A stretch of DNA of 64,000 nucleotides from Clostridium senegalense JC122 (GTDB lineage Bacteria; Bacillota; Clostridia; Clostridiales; Clostridiaceae): positions 177,810 to 241,809 of the forward strand of contig NZ_HE611054.1 of assembly GCF_000285575.1 (NCBI RefSeq), given 5' to 3'. Shown here one piece after another: positions 55,997 through 64,000 of the stretch; position 1 is the first letter of the stretch, and every line of letters begins with the position of its first letter. Under the pieces are notes generated by a model. The model worked only from the letters and a program-made list of their open reading frames with translations, made no database searches and had not been told where the DNA came from. A program made the translations under genes and the position numbers.

Positions 55997-57256
55997 CTAA
56001 TCACACTTTGCTCTTGTAATGTCTCCACCTAAGCGTTTAAACTTTTCTTCTATATTAGGGTACCCTCTATCTATATGTTGTATTCCTTCAACAACAGTAG
56101 TTCCTTCTGCAACTAAACCTGCTATAACAAGTGCCGCTCCTGCTCTTAAATCTGTTGCCTTAACATTAGCACCTTTAAGTTTTTCTACGCCATCAATAAC
56201 AGCAACTCTTCCCTCAACAGTTATGTTTGCTCCCATTCTATTTAACTCTTCAACATGTTTTAATCTGTTTTCATATATACTTTCATTTATTACACTTCTG
56301 CCCTTTGAAACAGCTAATAAAGTACTCATTGGCTGTTGTACATCTGTTGGGAATCCTGGGTAAGGTAATGTTTTTATGTTTACACCCTTTAAGTTTTTAT
56401 CTGATTTAACGATAATATTGTCATCACCCTCTGTAACATCAGCTCCCATTTCTATTAATTTCGCTGATATAGACTCAAGGTGTTTAGGTATAACGTTCTT
56501 TATTTTTACTTCTCCTCCACATGCAGCTGTAGCTACCATGAAAGTACCTGCTTCTATTTGGTCTGGAATAACTGAGTAATTGCATCCTACAACCTCATCT
56601 ACTCCTGTTATTTTTATTGTATCAGTTCCTGCACCTTTTATTTTTGCGCCCATACTATTTAAAAAGTTTGCTACATCAACTACATGCGGTTCTTTAGCAG
56701 CATTTTCAAGAATAGTAACACCTTCTGCAAAAACAGCTGCAAGCATGACATTTATAGTTGCTCCAACACTAATTACATCAAAGTATATGCTTGTTCCAAC
56801 TAATTTTTCTGCTTTAACACTAACAGCGCCACATTCTATTGTTACGCTTGCACCTAAAGCTTCAAATCCTTTTATGTGTTGATCTATAGGTCTTGAACCT
56901 ATAGGGCATCCCCCTGGAAGCTCTACTCTAGCTTCTTTAAATCTTCCTAAAAGAGCTCCTAAAAAGTAATATGACGCTCTCATTTTTCTTACATGTTCTG
57001 TATTTGCATTAAGACTTTTAACAACTGTACTATCTATAGTTAAAGCCCCTTCTTTTCTTTCAACTTTACATCCTAAATATTCAAATATTCTTTCTATACA
57101 ATTAACATCTTCAATATTAGGGATATTATCAATACAGCATTTTCCCTTACTTGCTACTATAGCTGCTGGTAAAATTGCTACTACTGCATTTTTCGCTCCA
57201 CTTATTTCCACTTCTCCATATATGGATTTACCACCATTAATTATTAATTTTTCCAT
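55997..57256 (-). CDS. murA: UDP-N-acetylglucosamine 1-carboxyvinyltransferase
   Basis: The 419-aa enzyme makes the first committed step of peptidoglycan synthesis, transferring enolpyruvate from PEP to UDP-GlcNAc in the cytoplasm. It has [16 protein letters not shown] with the Lys near 22, [15 protein letters not shown] with the catalytic Cys near 117 (the residue attacked by fosfomycin), [13 protein letters not shown] and [13 protein letters not shown]. Length is standard. Clostridia often carry two copies; which one this is cannot be told from the window. It is followed by walJ and the GerM gene. Confidence 0.93.
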   Translation of the reverse strand: MEKLIINGGKSIYGEVEISGAKNAVVAILPAAIVASKGKCCIDNIPNIEDVNCIERIFEYLGCKVERKEGALTIDSTVVKSLNANTEHVRKMRASYYFLGALLGRFKEARVELPGGCPIGSRPIDQHIKGFEALGASVTIECGAVSVKAEKLVGTSIYFDVISVGATINVMLAAVFAEGVTILENAAKEPHVVDVANFLNSMGAKIKGAGTDTIKITGVDEVVGCNYSVIPDQIEAGTFMVATAACGGEVKIKNVIPKHLESISAKLIEMGADVTEGDDNIIVKSDKNLKGVNIKTLPYPGFPTDVQQPMSTLLAVSKGRSVINESIYENRLKHVEELNRMGANITVEGRVAVIDGVEKLKGANVKATDLRAGAALVIAGLVAEGTTVVEGIQHIDRGYPNIEEKFKRLGGDITRAKCD

Positions 57257-57847
57257 TACGGTATCATCCTCACTATTTAATATATATTAAGTTTATCTTG
57301 CATCCTAAAAATCATACATATCATATTATATCATATACAAATTACATTATTAATACGAAATTTTAAAATATATCATTTATTCTACATCTAATATAAAGGC
57401 TATCATACTTATATGCAAGATATTTATGCATTTTACAAGAATTTTAAAGGTATTTAACCCTTTTTTAAATTATTGATATACTGTTCTAAACTAAATTTTA
57501 AATTTATGAATTCATAATATTAACATTATACTAATAGCTAAGAGTTATGGTGATTATTAATAACTATACTTTTTATATCATCAGATTATAAGAAAACTAC
57601 ATTCCAGTTTCATCCTAAAACTATTAACTATTACTTTTTAACTATTAAATAAAAACTTTTAAAGTTTTTATACCAGTAATTAAAAATATTATTTATAAAC
57701 TTATTTCTATGTAAATAACCTTATAGATAATATTTTTAATGAATCCTTCCATTATTTATGATATAATATTGTTTATTATAAATTAACGAGTTTTGGCGCA
57801 TTATATTAAGTGTGTCAATTTAAAACCTTGGGTTATGGAGGATAGTT
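57257..57847. other. Intergenic stretch with a decayed repeat (about 57535-57650)
   Basis: It contains the divergent promoters of murA and the gene at 57848. A stretch with AAGAGTTATGGTGATTATTA and later CCAGTTTCATCCTAAAACTA resembles the flanks of the REP-like blocks at 23380 and 430, but the paired boxes are missing. No reading frame is seen. Confidence 0.5.
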
Positions 57848-58390
57848 ATGAAATATTACTTAGTTGCCGTTTTTGATGAAAATTCATCTTCATCTCTTAC
57901 AAAAATACAAAAGTCCATAAGTAAAAAATATAAATTATATAAAAATACACCTGTGCTTCATATACCTTTAGGTGTAGTAAATTCTAATGATTTTCAAAAA
58001 TTGGATGAAGCAATGCTTAAAGTTTTAGCACCATATAAAAATTTTAAAATTATGATAGATAATAAAATAGTTTTTAATGATAGTTTTAATACGCTAGGCT
58101 TTAAAGTAGAAGATAAAGGATATATAAATAAGATTTTAAGAAGTGTATTTAATACTTTTCCAATTTATAATGTCAATATAAAGATGCCTAATAATGGTAA
58201 TCTTAACATTCCTATAGCTAATGCTAATCATAATACGAGAAAAAGTGCTGGGAATGGAACATTATACATAGATCCACATTTTGAAAAAGATTCATACTTA
58301 TACACAGCTAAAATCTGTAAGTTTGAACTTTGGAAACAACCAACATCTAATAGAGAAATGATAAAATCTTATCCACTAAAAGAATATTAA
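57848..58390 (+). CDS. Conserved hypothetical protein, possibly 2H-phosphoesterase-like
   Basis: The 180-aa soluble protein begins MKYYLVAVFDENSSSSLTKIQ and has VLHIPLGVVNSNDFQKLDEAM near residue 35. The start, length and the H-x-hydrophobic position faintly recall 2'-5' RNA ligase (2H) proteins, but only one such His block is clear. The assignment is weak and no function should be inferred. GGAGGA precedes the ATG. It is a single gene. Confidence 0.5.
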   Translation: MKYYLVAVFDENSSSSLTKIQKSISKKYKLYKNTPVLHIPLGVVNSNDFQKLDEAMLKVLAPYKNFKIMIDNKIVFNDSFNTLGFKVEDKGYINKILRSVFNTFPIYNVNIKMPNNGNLNIPIANANHNTRKSAGNGTLYIDPHFEKDSYLYTAKICKFELWKQPTSNREMIKSYPLKEY

Positions 58391-58633
58391 AATTTAAAAC
58401 TAATTATAGTTATTTTAAACTGAAATGTATTGTTACATTGATTTTAACTAGCTTAATTAGTTTTTTTATGCATTTATTTAAATTTGATGTTTTAAACAAT
58501 CTTTTATTATAATAATCTATTACTCCTATAAAACTCAATAGGAAATATTTAGCCTTTTTAATATATCCCTTTCATAAGTATATTGAATATGACTAAATTT
58601 ATTGGTTACACTAATCCTGAGGACGGTGATTTT

Positions 58634-59065
58634 ATGTTAGCTGTAATAATAGCAATAATTTCAGGTGTAAGCATGAGCCTTCAAGGTGTTTTTAATACTA
58701 AACTGTCTGAAACTGTAGGGCTTTGGGAAACTAATGTAATCGCTCAAGGGGTTGCTCTTATTGTTACATTTATTGTTATGCTTTTTGCTGGTAAGGGAGA
58801 TATAAAAGCAATAAAAGATGCAAATAAAATATATCTTTTAAGCGGAGTTTTAGGTGCAATTATAGTTTATACTGTTATGAAAAGTATCTCTACCTTAGGT
58901 ACTACTTATGCAATATCTATAATACTAGTTGCCCAACTAGTTGCAGCAGCACTTATAGATTGTCTTGGATTATTTGGCATTGAAAAATGTTCCTTTGGTT
59001 TAAAAGAAATATTGGGCATTGTAGTTATGATTGCAGGAATAATTCTTTTTAAGTGGCAAAAATAA
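58634..59065 (+). CDS. DMT-superfamily transporter, DUF606/YdcZ-like
   Basis: The 143-aa protein has five membrane helices and is a half-size member: VSMSLQGVFNTKLSETVGLWETNVIAQG near the start and GTTYAISIILVAQLVAAALIDCLGLFG later. DUF606 proteins are small drug/metabolite-type transporters that work as dimers; the substrate is unknown. The ATG at 58634 follows GAGGACGGTGAT; an in-frame ATG at 58583 lacks a site. A terminator AAAAAAGATGC/GCATC-T7 follows at 59064-59088. Confidence 0.78.
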   Translation: MLAVIIAIISGVSMSLQGVFNTKLSETVGLWETNVIAQGVALIVTFIVMLFAGKGDIKAIKDANKIYLLSGVLGAIIVYTVMKSISTLGTTYAISIILVAQLVAAALIDCLGLFGIEKCSFGLKEILGIVVMIAGIILFKWQK

Positions 59066-59088
59066 AAAAGATGCATAGCATCTTTTTT
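59064..59088 (+). terminator. Terminator of the DMT gene
   Basis: AAAAAAGATGC / GCATCTTTTTT hairpin ending in seven Ts, overlapping the stop codon. Confidence 0.8.
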
Positions 59089-59145
59089 TAGTCTATTAAT
59101 TTATTAATTTAGAACAAAAACTTAATGAATAACTTTAAGTGTAAA

Positions 59146-60039
59146 TTATTCTAAATTATATACCTCTTTACACATATTCAAAAAGGCTGTAGCTATTGGT
59201 GTTAACGTTCTCTTAGCACTAACAACTAAATACATACTTCTTTTAAGATTTAATCCATCCACAGTACTTATTTGCATGTTTTCATCTTTTAATAAATCCT
59301 CACATAGTGCTTTCGATAAAATAACTACCCCTAATCCAAGTTTTAGCATTTTTATTTGAGCATCTAAGTTATTAACTTCACATAAAACTTTCAATTTATG
59401 GTTATCCAAATTTGCTTCATCTAGTGCAGTTTCTAATGTTTTTCTTGTTGCAGATTCTTTTTCTCTTATTATAAAATCACAATTCAAAAGTTCATCAATA
59501 GTTAATACCGCTGGAAGACCTAACTCTTTTTTAGAAACTATAACTAGTTCATCCTCCATTATGTCATAACTTCTTATTTTATTATTATGTACGGTAGTAC
59601 CTACTAATCCGATTTCACAATTTAATTCTAATATATCTTTAATTATTCCTACAGAGCCTTGCTCTTTAATATTAAATTTAACATTTGCATAAGTATCATT
59701 AAACTTTTTTATAAGCCTTGGTAATATAGCATTACATGGAGTAGTACTTGCTGATATATTTAATCTACCGGATATGTTGTTGTTAAAATTAGACATTTCA
59801 ACTATAGAATTATTCCTAGTATTTATTATATCTGTAGCGTATTCTAAAAATAACTCTCCTGCAGGAGTTAAATTAACTTCCTTAGATGTTCTATCAAAAA
59901 GTTGAATTTCCAGTTCCTTTTCCAAACTAGCTATATTAGAGCTTATAGTTGGTTGTGAAAGATAAATAGCATTTGCTGCCTTTGAAAAACTTCTTAATTT
60001 TGCCACCATAATAAAAGCTTCTAACTGTTTAAAGTCCAT
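59146..60039 (-). CDS. LysR-family transcriptional regulator
   Basis: The 297-aa protein has an N-terminal winged helix (MDFKQLEAFIMVAKLRSFSK, AANAIYLSQPTISSNIASLE) and an effector domain with LNISASTTPCNAILPRLIKKF. The ATG at 60039 follows GAGGGGG. The gene is divergent from the S8 protease at 60263 and convergent with the DMT gene. It resembles CysL/YwfM-type LysR proteins, but the target is not evident. Confidence 0.83.
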   Translation of the reverse strand: MDFKQLEAFIMVAKLRSFSKAANAIYLSQPTISSNIASLEKELEIQLFDRTSKEVNLTPAGELFLEYATDIINTRNNSIVEMSNFNNNISGRLNISASTTPCNAILPRLIKKFNDTYANVKFNIKEQGSVGIIKDILELNCEIGLVGTTVHNNKIRSYDIMEDELVIVSKKELGLPAVLTIDELLNCDFIIREKESATRKTLETALDEANLDNHKLKVLCEVNNLDAQIKMLKLGLGVVILSKALCEDLLKDENMQISTVDGLNLKRSMYLVVSAKRTLTPIATAFLNMCKEVYNLE

Positions 60040-60262
60040 ACTTATCCCCCTCACTCATTATATCTACGTAATCTATTATGAATGTAATGATTTGAAATTT
60101 CAATAGCATTTATCAAAAAAATGAATGGTATACAATTTTTTATATATTTTTAATATTCTTTTATTATTCTAATGTAAATTCATTAAAATTTTTTACTTAA
60201 AGTTACATTTATTTCATGTATTCATATAATATATTGATGTATCAATTCTAGGAGGATATTTT

Positions 60263-61486
60263 ATGCTTTCTTTAAAAAGGAAACTATCTCCCACATTAAG
60301 AAAAGCTATAGAAAACAATTTTTATAGTAAATATAGGGTCATTGTTGAATATAGAAATTTAAAGGATGATTTAGTTAAAAAAATTAAATACTTAAATGGT
60401 GAAGTATTATTTTCTATAGATACTATTAACTGTATTGCTGCTAATTTAAGTACAAATTGTATAAATCGTCTTATAGAGCTACCAGAAATTAAATATATAA
60501 TTTTAGATGAATATGCATTTCTTTGTGGTAGAACTGTTCTTTTATCAAATGGTGTTTCATTGCAAAGTTCTGATAATATCATTAAAGGAGATTATAAACT
60601 TAGTGGTAAGGGGGTAGGCATTGGCTTAGTGGATAGTGGTTGCTATCCCCATAAAGATCTTTTATATCCAAACAATAAAATTAAACACTTTATAGATGTT
60701 ATAAACAATTTTACTTATCCTTATGATGATAATGGTCATGGTACTTTTATCTCAGGAATACTTTGTGGAAGTGGTTATGAATCTAAAGGAAGATACCGTG
60801 GTGTTGCAATTAACAGCCATTTAGTAGTCGCTAAAGCTTTTGATAAAACAGGAAAGGCCTTTCTTTCATCTACTTTATTTGCGATAAATGAAATTTTAAA
60901 GTGTAGTGAAGATTATAACATTAAAATAATATGTTTACCTTTTGAAACTTATACTATTGATAGTGATTTTTTAAATATTTATTCCAAGCTATTTAAAGTT
61001 TGTATAGATAAGGGTATAACTGTAGTGGTACCTTCTGGTAGCAATTTATCATCTGAAAATAGTATTAAAGGATTTGCCGTTTTAAAAGATGTTATAACTG
61101 TAGGTGGTATAGATACTACTTCTGCTAGCAAAATTTATCCTTATTCTTCTTGTGGATCGTCAAAAACTCTAGCTAAACCAGATTTTATATCTGCAGCTGT
61201 AGATGTCATCTCTCTTAATTGTAATACTAGCTATATTTCAGAACGAAATGGCTTAAAGGTGTATCCTCCAAAACTTAATAGACATTATATTGATGTAAGT
61301 GGAACTTCTGTGTCTTGCGCATATATTGCTGGAGTTTGTGCACTTTTATACGAGTACAATCCACAGTTAATATTTAAGGATGTCTATGGTCTTTTAAAAG
61401 TATCTTCTAGATTAATAAAAGAAAAGAAATATATGCAAGGTAACGGGGTTATAGATTTAAGTAAAATCTTGCCTAAGAAGCAATAA
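60263..61486 (+). CDS. Subtilisin-like serine protease (S8) with inhibitor-like prodomain
   Basis: The 407-aa protein begins with an I9-like prodomain (about residues 20-85, YRVIVEYRNLKDDLVKKI). The catalytic domain has the triad in GLVDSG (Asp124), NGHGTFISG (His159) and SGTSVSCAYIAG (Ser349), with PSGSN as the oxyanion-hole region. No signal peptide is seen, so it is probably intracellular or spore-packaged. Clostridial Csp proteases that activate SleC belong to this superfamily but are usually larger, so identity with Csp is not claimed. AGGAGG precedes the ATG. A terminator follows at 61485-61512. Confidence 0.82.
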   Translation: MLSLKRKLSPTLRKAIENNFYSKYRVIVEYRNLKDDLVKKIKYLNGEVLFSIDTINCIAANLSTNCINRLIELPEIKYIILDEYAFLCGRTVLLSNGVSLQSSDNIIKGDYKLSGKGVGIGLVDSGCYPHKDLLYPNNKIKHFIDVINNFTYPYDDNGHGTFISGILCGSGYESKGRYRGVAINSHLVVAKAFDKTGKAFLSSTLFAINEILKCSEDYNIKIICLPFETYTIDSDFLNIYSKLFKVCIDKGITVVVPSGSNLSSENSIKGFAVLKDVITVGGIDTTSASKIYPYSSCGSSKTLAKPDFISAAVDVISLNCNTSYISERNGLKVYPPKLNRHYIDVSGTSVSCAYIAGVCALLYEYNPQLIFKDVYGLLKVSSRLIKEKKYMQGNGVIDLSKILPKKQ

Positions 61487-61512
61487 AAGAGATGAATTAA
61501 TCATCTCTTTTT
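61485..61512. terminator. Bidirectional terminator between S8 protease and cinA
   Basis: AAAAGAGATGA / TCATCTCTTTT hairpin with a short loop and T-rich ends on both strands, between convergent genes. Confidence 0.85.
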
Positions 61513-62763
61513 TTATTTATTAATATCTTTACTTATACATAATTTTCTTCTTAAGAAATCTAAGGCACACTGTGTCGCACGATTTCGTATTTGTTGTCTA
61601 TTTCCTAAAAGGTTTAACTTTTTAGTTGATACTTCACCATCAATATAAACACCAATATACACAAGACCTACTGGTTTTTCATCAGTTCCACCACCTGGAC
61701 CTGCAATACCTGTTGTTGATATACCAATCCTTGCACCACATCTTTTAGCTATACCCTCTGCCATCTCTTTTGCCGTTTCACTACTTACTGCTCCAAATTC
61801 TTTTAAGGTTTCTTCTTTTACACCTAAAGTTCTCATCTTAGCATCATTACTATATGTTATAGCACCTTCTAAAAATACAGCTGATATACCTGGATAATTT
61901 ATAAGTTTTGCTCCAAGTAATCCTCCTGTACAAGATTCAGCCGTTGATACTGTAAGATTGTTTTCTACAAGAAATTTTCCTAAAACATCTTCTAATGTAT
62001 CATCACCTTCACCATATAAATTTTCTTTAAATATTTCTTTTAATTCTTCTTGTATAGGAACTATAAGTTCTTTTGCCTTATTTTCATTTTCTGCTGTTGC
62101 TGTAATTCTAAAAGTAACCTCTCCATCTTTTGCATAAGGTGCTACTGTAGGATTAGTTTGATTTTCTATTATGTGACTAATCATTTCTTCTGCTGTACTC
62201 TCTCCAATTCCAATAACCCTTAAAACTTTTGATGTTAAAACTACCTTTTGAAAGTTTGAAAGGTAAGGAACTACAGAATTTTCAAACATAGGCTTCATTT
62301 CTTTTGGTGGCCCAGGTAAATTTATAAGTATTTTATTGTTCTCATTTATAATACATCCTGGTGCTGTTCCATTGTCATTTCTTAAAACTATTGCATCTTT
62401 AGGAAAATAAGCTTGTTTTATATTATTTTTAGCCATTTCCCTTCCCATCTTTTCAAATCTATCTTCTATTCTTTTTAAAGATTCTTCATGTAATACACTT
62501 TCTTTTTTAAAAAATTCAAAGGATATTTCTTTTGTTAAATCGTCTTTAGTTGGCCCTAATCCACCAGTAGTTATAACTAAATCTGCTCTTTTAAAAGCTA
62601 ATTCATAAGTTTCTTTTAACCTTTGAGGGTTGTCCCCAACTACAGACTGATGATAACAAAATATACCTAGCTCACTTAATCTTCTAGACAAGTATTGTGC
62701 ATTGGTATTTAAGATATCCCCTAATAATAATTCTGTTCCTACAGCTATGATTTCACATTTCAT
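61513..62763 (-). CDS. cinA: CinA: competence/damage-inducible protein, nicotinamide-nucleotide amidase
   Basis: The 416-aa protein has two domains. The N-terminal MoCF-like domain (about 1-170) shows MKCEIIAVGTELLLGDILNTN and TTGGLGPTKDDLT; the family often has ADP-ribose pyrophosphatase activity. The C-terminal CinA domain (about 255-410) has STAESCTGGLLGAKLINYPG and ISTTGIAGPGGGTDEKPVGL and deamidates NMN to nicotinate mononucleotide in pyridine-nucleotide recycling. The ATG at 62763 follows AAGGAG; a TTG three codons earlier is less likely. It is transcribed alone. Confidence 0.9.
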   Translation of the reverse strand: MKCEIIAVGTELLLGDILNTNAQYLSRRLSELGIFCYHQSVVGDNPQRLKETYELAFKRADLVITTGGLGPTKDDLTKEISFEFFKKESVLHEESLKRIEDRFEKMGREMAKNNIKQAYFPKDAIVLRNDNGTAPGCIINENNKILINLPGPPKEMKPMFENSVVPYLSNFQKVVLTSKVLRVIGIGESTAEEMISHIIENQTNPTVAPYAKDGEVTFRITATAENENKAKELIVPIQEELKEIFKENLYGEGDDTLEDVLGKFLVENNLTVSTAESCTGGLLGAKLINYPGISAVFLEGAITYSNDAKMRTLGVKEETLKEFGAVSSETAKEMAEGIAKRCGARIGISTTGIAGPGGGTDEKPVGLVYIGVYIDGEVSTKKLNLLGNRQQIRNRATQCALDFLRRKLCISKDINK

Positions 62764-62815
62764 ATTAATCAACTCCTTTGTTTTTATAGGATCCCAAATT
62801 AAATTTTAAACTTAT

Positions 62816-63000
62816 TCATTTATCAAATGATAAAATTCAAATTAATATTTTATCAATAACTAACAGATTATTTTAGTTAAAAGTTAAGAGTAAATAGTGG
62901 ACAGTTGTGGTTCTTAACTAACTATATTTGTACTTATTTTTCTCAACTGATAACAAAAATTTGATGTATAAATTTAAGTTGGAGCTTGTTTCCCTATAAG
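62816..63000. repeat. Uninterrupted copy of the composite repeat
   Basis: A contiguous 185-base element matches both halves of the interrupted element at 6907-7440: TTTATCAATAACTAACAGAT at the left, and AACTGATAACAAAAATTTGA followed by the TTGTTTCCCTATA end at the right. It lies between cinA and the M16C peptidase gene. Confidence 0.65.
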
Positions 63001-63017
63001 TACCTATTTTTTTTAAA

Positions 63018-63052
63018 AAACATACCACTTTTTAATATAAAGTGGTATGTTT
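63018..63052 (-). terminator. Terminator of the M16C peptidase gene
   Basis: AAACATACCACTTT / AAAGTGGTATGTTT with T-rich sequence on the minus strand, just after the stop at 63065. Confidence 0.88.
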
Positions 63053-63064
63053 GTATAATTTAAA

Positions 63065-64000
63065 TTAAAATACTGTTACTAAATTATTGAATATATTCTT
63101 GTTTTCTTTTATCTTTTTATCATTTCCAAGGATTGTATAAAAATCTTTGGATACTACCGCTTTAACAAGGTCTGAATGTTTTCTCATATCTTCTTCAGTG
63201 GCATTTAAAACTTCTTCTCTTTCCTTTCTTAAATCCTCTAAAGTTATATGTCTTATATACATACTCACAGCTTTTTCACCTTTCATAGATGGTGTCAATG
63301 GTGAATCTAGCTCACTTATTGTTCCTATTATATATTTTGTCATCTCTCTTTCTGAAGTAGAGAAAGTTTCAATATATTTAACTATTTCATCGTAAGCTTT
63401 TAATGTTTCAGCTAAGTTTGGATCTCTATAAGATACAAATACCATATTCCCACTTCTTACAAGACTTGTCATGGCACCATAAGCTCCGCCTTGAACTCTT
63501 ATTTTATTCCATAAATAATCTAATTTCATTATAGTCTTTAAAACTAATAATTTTCCACTATATTCGTATCCTAAATCTTTAAAGTTATATCCTTTAGCAA
63601 CGTATTGCACATTAGAAGGTGTTAATAATCCTTCATTTTTTTGTTCAACTTTAAAATCATACACTTGTTTTTCATATTTATTATTATTTATATTATCAGT
63701 TAATATGTTAATATTAGCTTTAAGTTTTTCAAGTTCTTCTTTTTCCCCTGTTACAGAAACCATTAAGTTTTCTTTATTAAATACTCTATTTTTTATATCT
63801 TCTAATTTTGCTACAACATTATTTATTTCACTATCAAAGTTTTCTTCTAAGTGTTGTATAAATTTATAGAATTCTAGTCCTGAAACACTTTCTATATATT
63901 TTGATGCTGGAGAATAATAAGAATTAAGCCTTAATGCTGCTACTTGATGTCCTCTTTCAATTATAGACATTTCAATTCTTGATTTTAATTGTTGAACAAC
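63065..64000 (-). CDS. M16C-family (PreP/insulinase-like) zinc metallopeptidase, C-terminal part
   Basis: The open frame runs through the window edge with no stop (VVQQLKSRIE precedes the Met at 63970), so this is the last 312 or so residues of a larger protein. It has the conserved C-terminal RVQGGAYGAMTSLVRSGNMVFVSYRDPNL block, where Arg and Tyr close the active site across the clam-shell, and LDSPLTPSMKGEKAVSMYI. Full M16C proteins are about 970 residues and degrade peptides up to some 65 residues. The HxxEH site lies outside the window. Confidence 0.85.
   Translation of the reverse strand, partial: VVQQLKSRIEMSIIERGHQVAALRLNSYYSPASKYIESVSGLEFYKFIQHLEENFDSEINNVVAKLEDIKNRVFNKENLMVSVTGEKEELEKLKANINILTDNINNNKYEKQVYDFKVEQKNEGLLTPSNVQYVAKGYNFKDLGYEYSGKLLVLKTIMKLDYLWNKIRVQGGAYGAMTSLVRSGNMVFVSYRDPNLAETLKAYDEIVKYIETFSTSEREMTKYIIGTISELDSPLTPSMKGEKAVSMYIRHITLEDLRKEREEVLNATEEDMRKHSDLVKAVVSKDFYTILGNDKKIKENKNIFNNLVTVF

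Noticed and set aside
45600-57805. Shared TTTGGCnnATTATATTAAGT words near 45602 and 57791 as a further repeat family
   Set aside because: Similarity is limited to about 20 bases of low-complexity sequence with no extension on either side.
58446-58468. AACTAGCTTAATTAGTT-T7 as a terminator after the gene at 57848
   Set aside because: Only about five base pairs in the stem; plausible but not strong enough for a feature call.

Overview
The window looks like chromosomal DNA from an AT-rich, endospore-forming anaerobe of the Clostridium sensu stricto type. The evidence is strong base bias towards A and T, AGGAGG-type ribosome binding sites, T-rich rho-independent terminators, and spore or germination genes (SleC-like, CotH, GerM). 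It also carries a GlpP-controlled glycerol operon of clostridial layout and stand-alone MurA, WalJ and CinA genes. I cannot fix the species. I see no rRNA, tRNA, prophage, CRISPR array or transposase gene.

Layout. 0.5-7 kb: a SleC-like cortex-lytic protein with five peptidoglycan-binding repeats, then a response regulator/kinase/serine hydrolase operon. 7.5-12 kb: a methyltransferase and an M-box riboswitch driving an MgtA-type Mg2+ ATPase. 12-20.4 kb: an orphan lantibiotic-immunity-type ABC transporter (F-E-G), a VOC protein, a nitroreductase, an M20 amidohydrolase with a divergent LysR regulator, a K+(Na+)/H+ antiporter and an SdpI-like protein. 20.6-27.1 kb: a CotH/DUF4956/VTC cluster with its own two-component system. 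27.3-29.9 kb: a Zn/Cd-type ATPase behind an ArsR/SmtB-like operator, with an apparent frameshift after its first metal-binding domain. 30.3-35 kb: a Bce-type peptide-sensing and resistance module whose base composition differs from its surroundings. 35.6-42.9 kb: a PsuK-like kinase and the glycerol operon glpP-glpK-glpO-BFD-oxidoreductase-DUF1667. 43-48 kb: an ATP-cone gene and a membrane glycerophosphodiesterase (both frameshifted) and a YjiH protein. 48-53.6 kb: a TtcA-like enzyme, a 40-aa membrane peptide, and an O-acylation cluster (DHHW, MBOAT, DUF4358 lipoprotein, broken SGNH hydrolase). 54-64 kb: SEC-C, GerM, WalJ, MurA, a DMT transporter half, LysR, an S8 protease, CinA and the C-terminal part of an M16C peptidase.

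Two patterns cut across the window. First, the gaps between genes are loaded with dispersed repeats: a REP-like family of about 100 bp with at least eight units, a family of about 145 bp ending in a TTGTTTCCCTATA motif, and a small MITE-like family with TTAGGCATA-type termini. One MITE-like copy sits inside the loop of the GlpP-responsive terminator, and one REP-like unit appears to have landed inside another repeat. Second, four genes are interrupted by single-base shifts next to A or T homopolymers. These may be assembly errors, real pseudogenes or phase-variable tracts; for the metal ATPase, ribosomal frameshifting is also possible.

No single gene set here is clearly a new system. The best leads are the metal-ATPase frameshift, the MITE in the glycerol control terminator, the Mg2+ leader with small ORFs, and the CotH-VTC-DUF4956 cluster with its interrupting repeat block.
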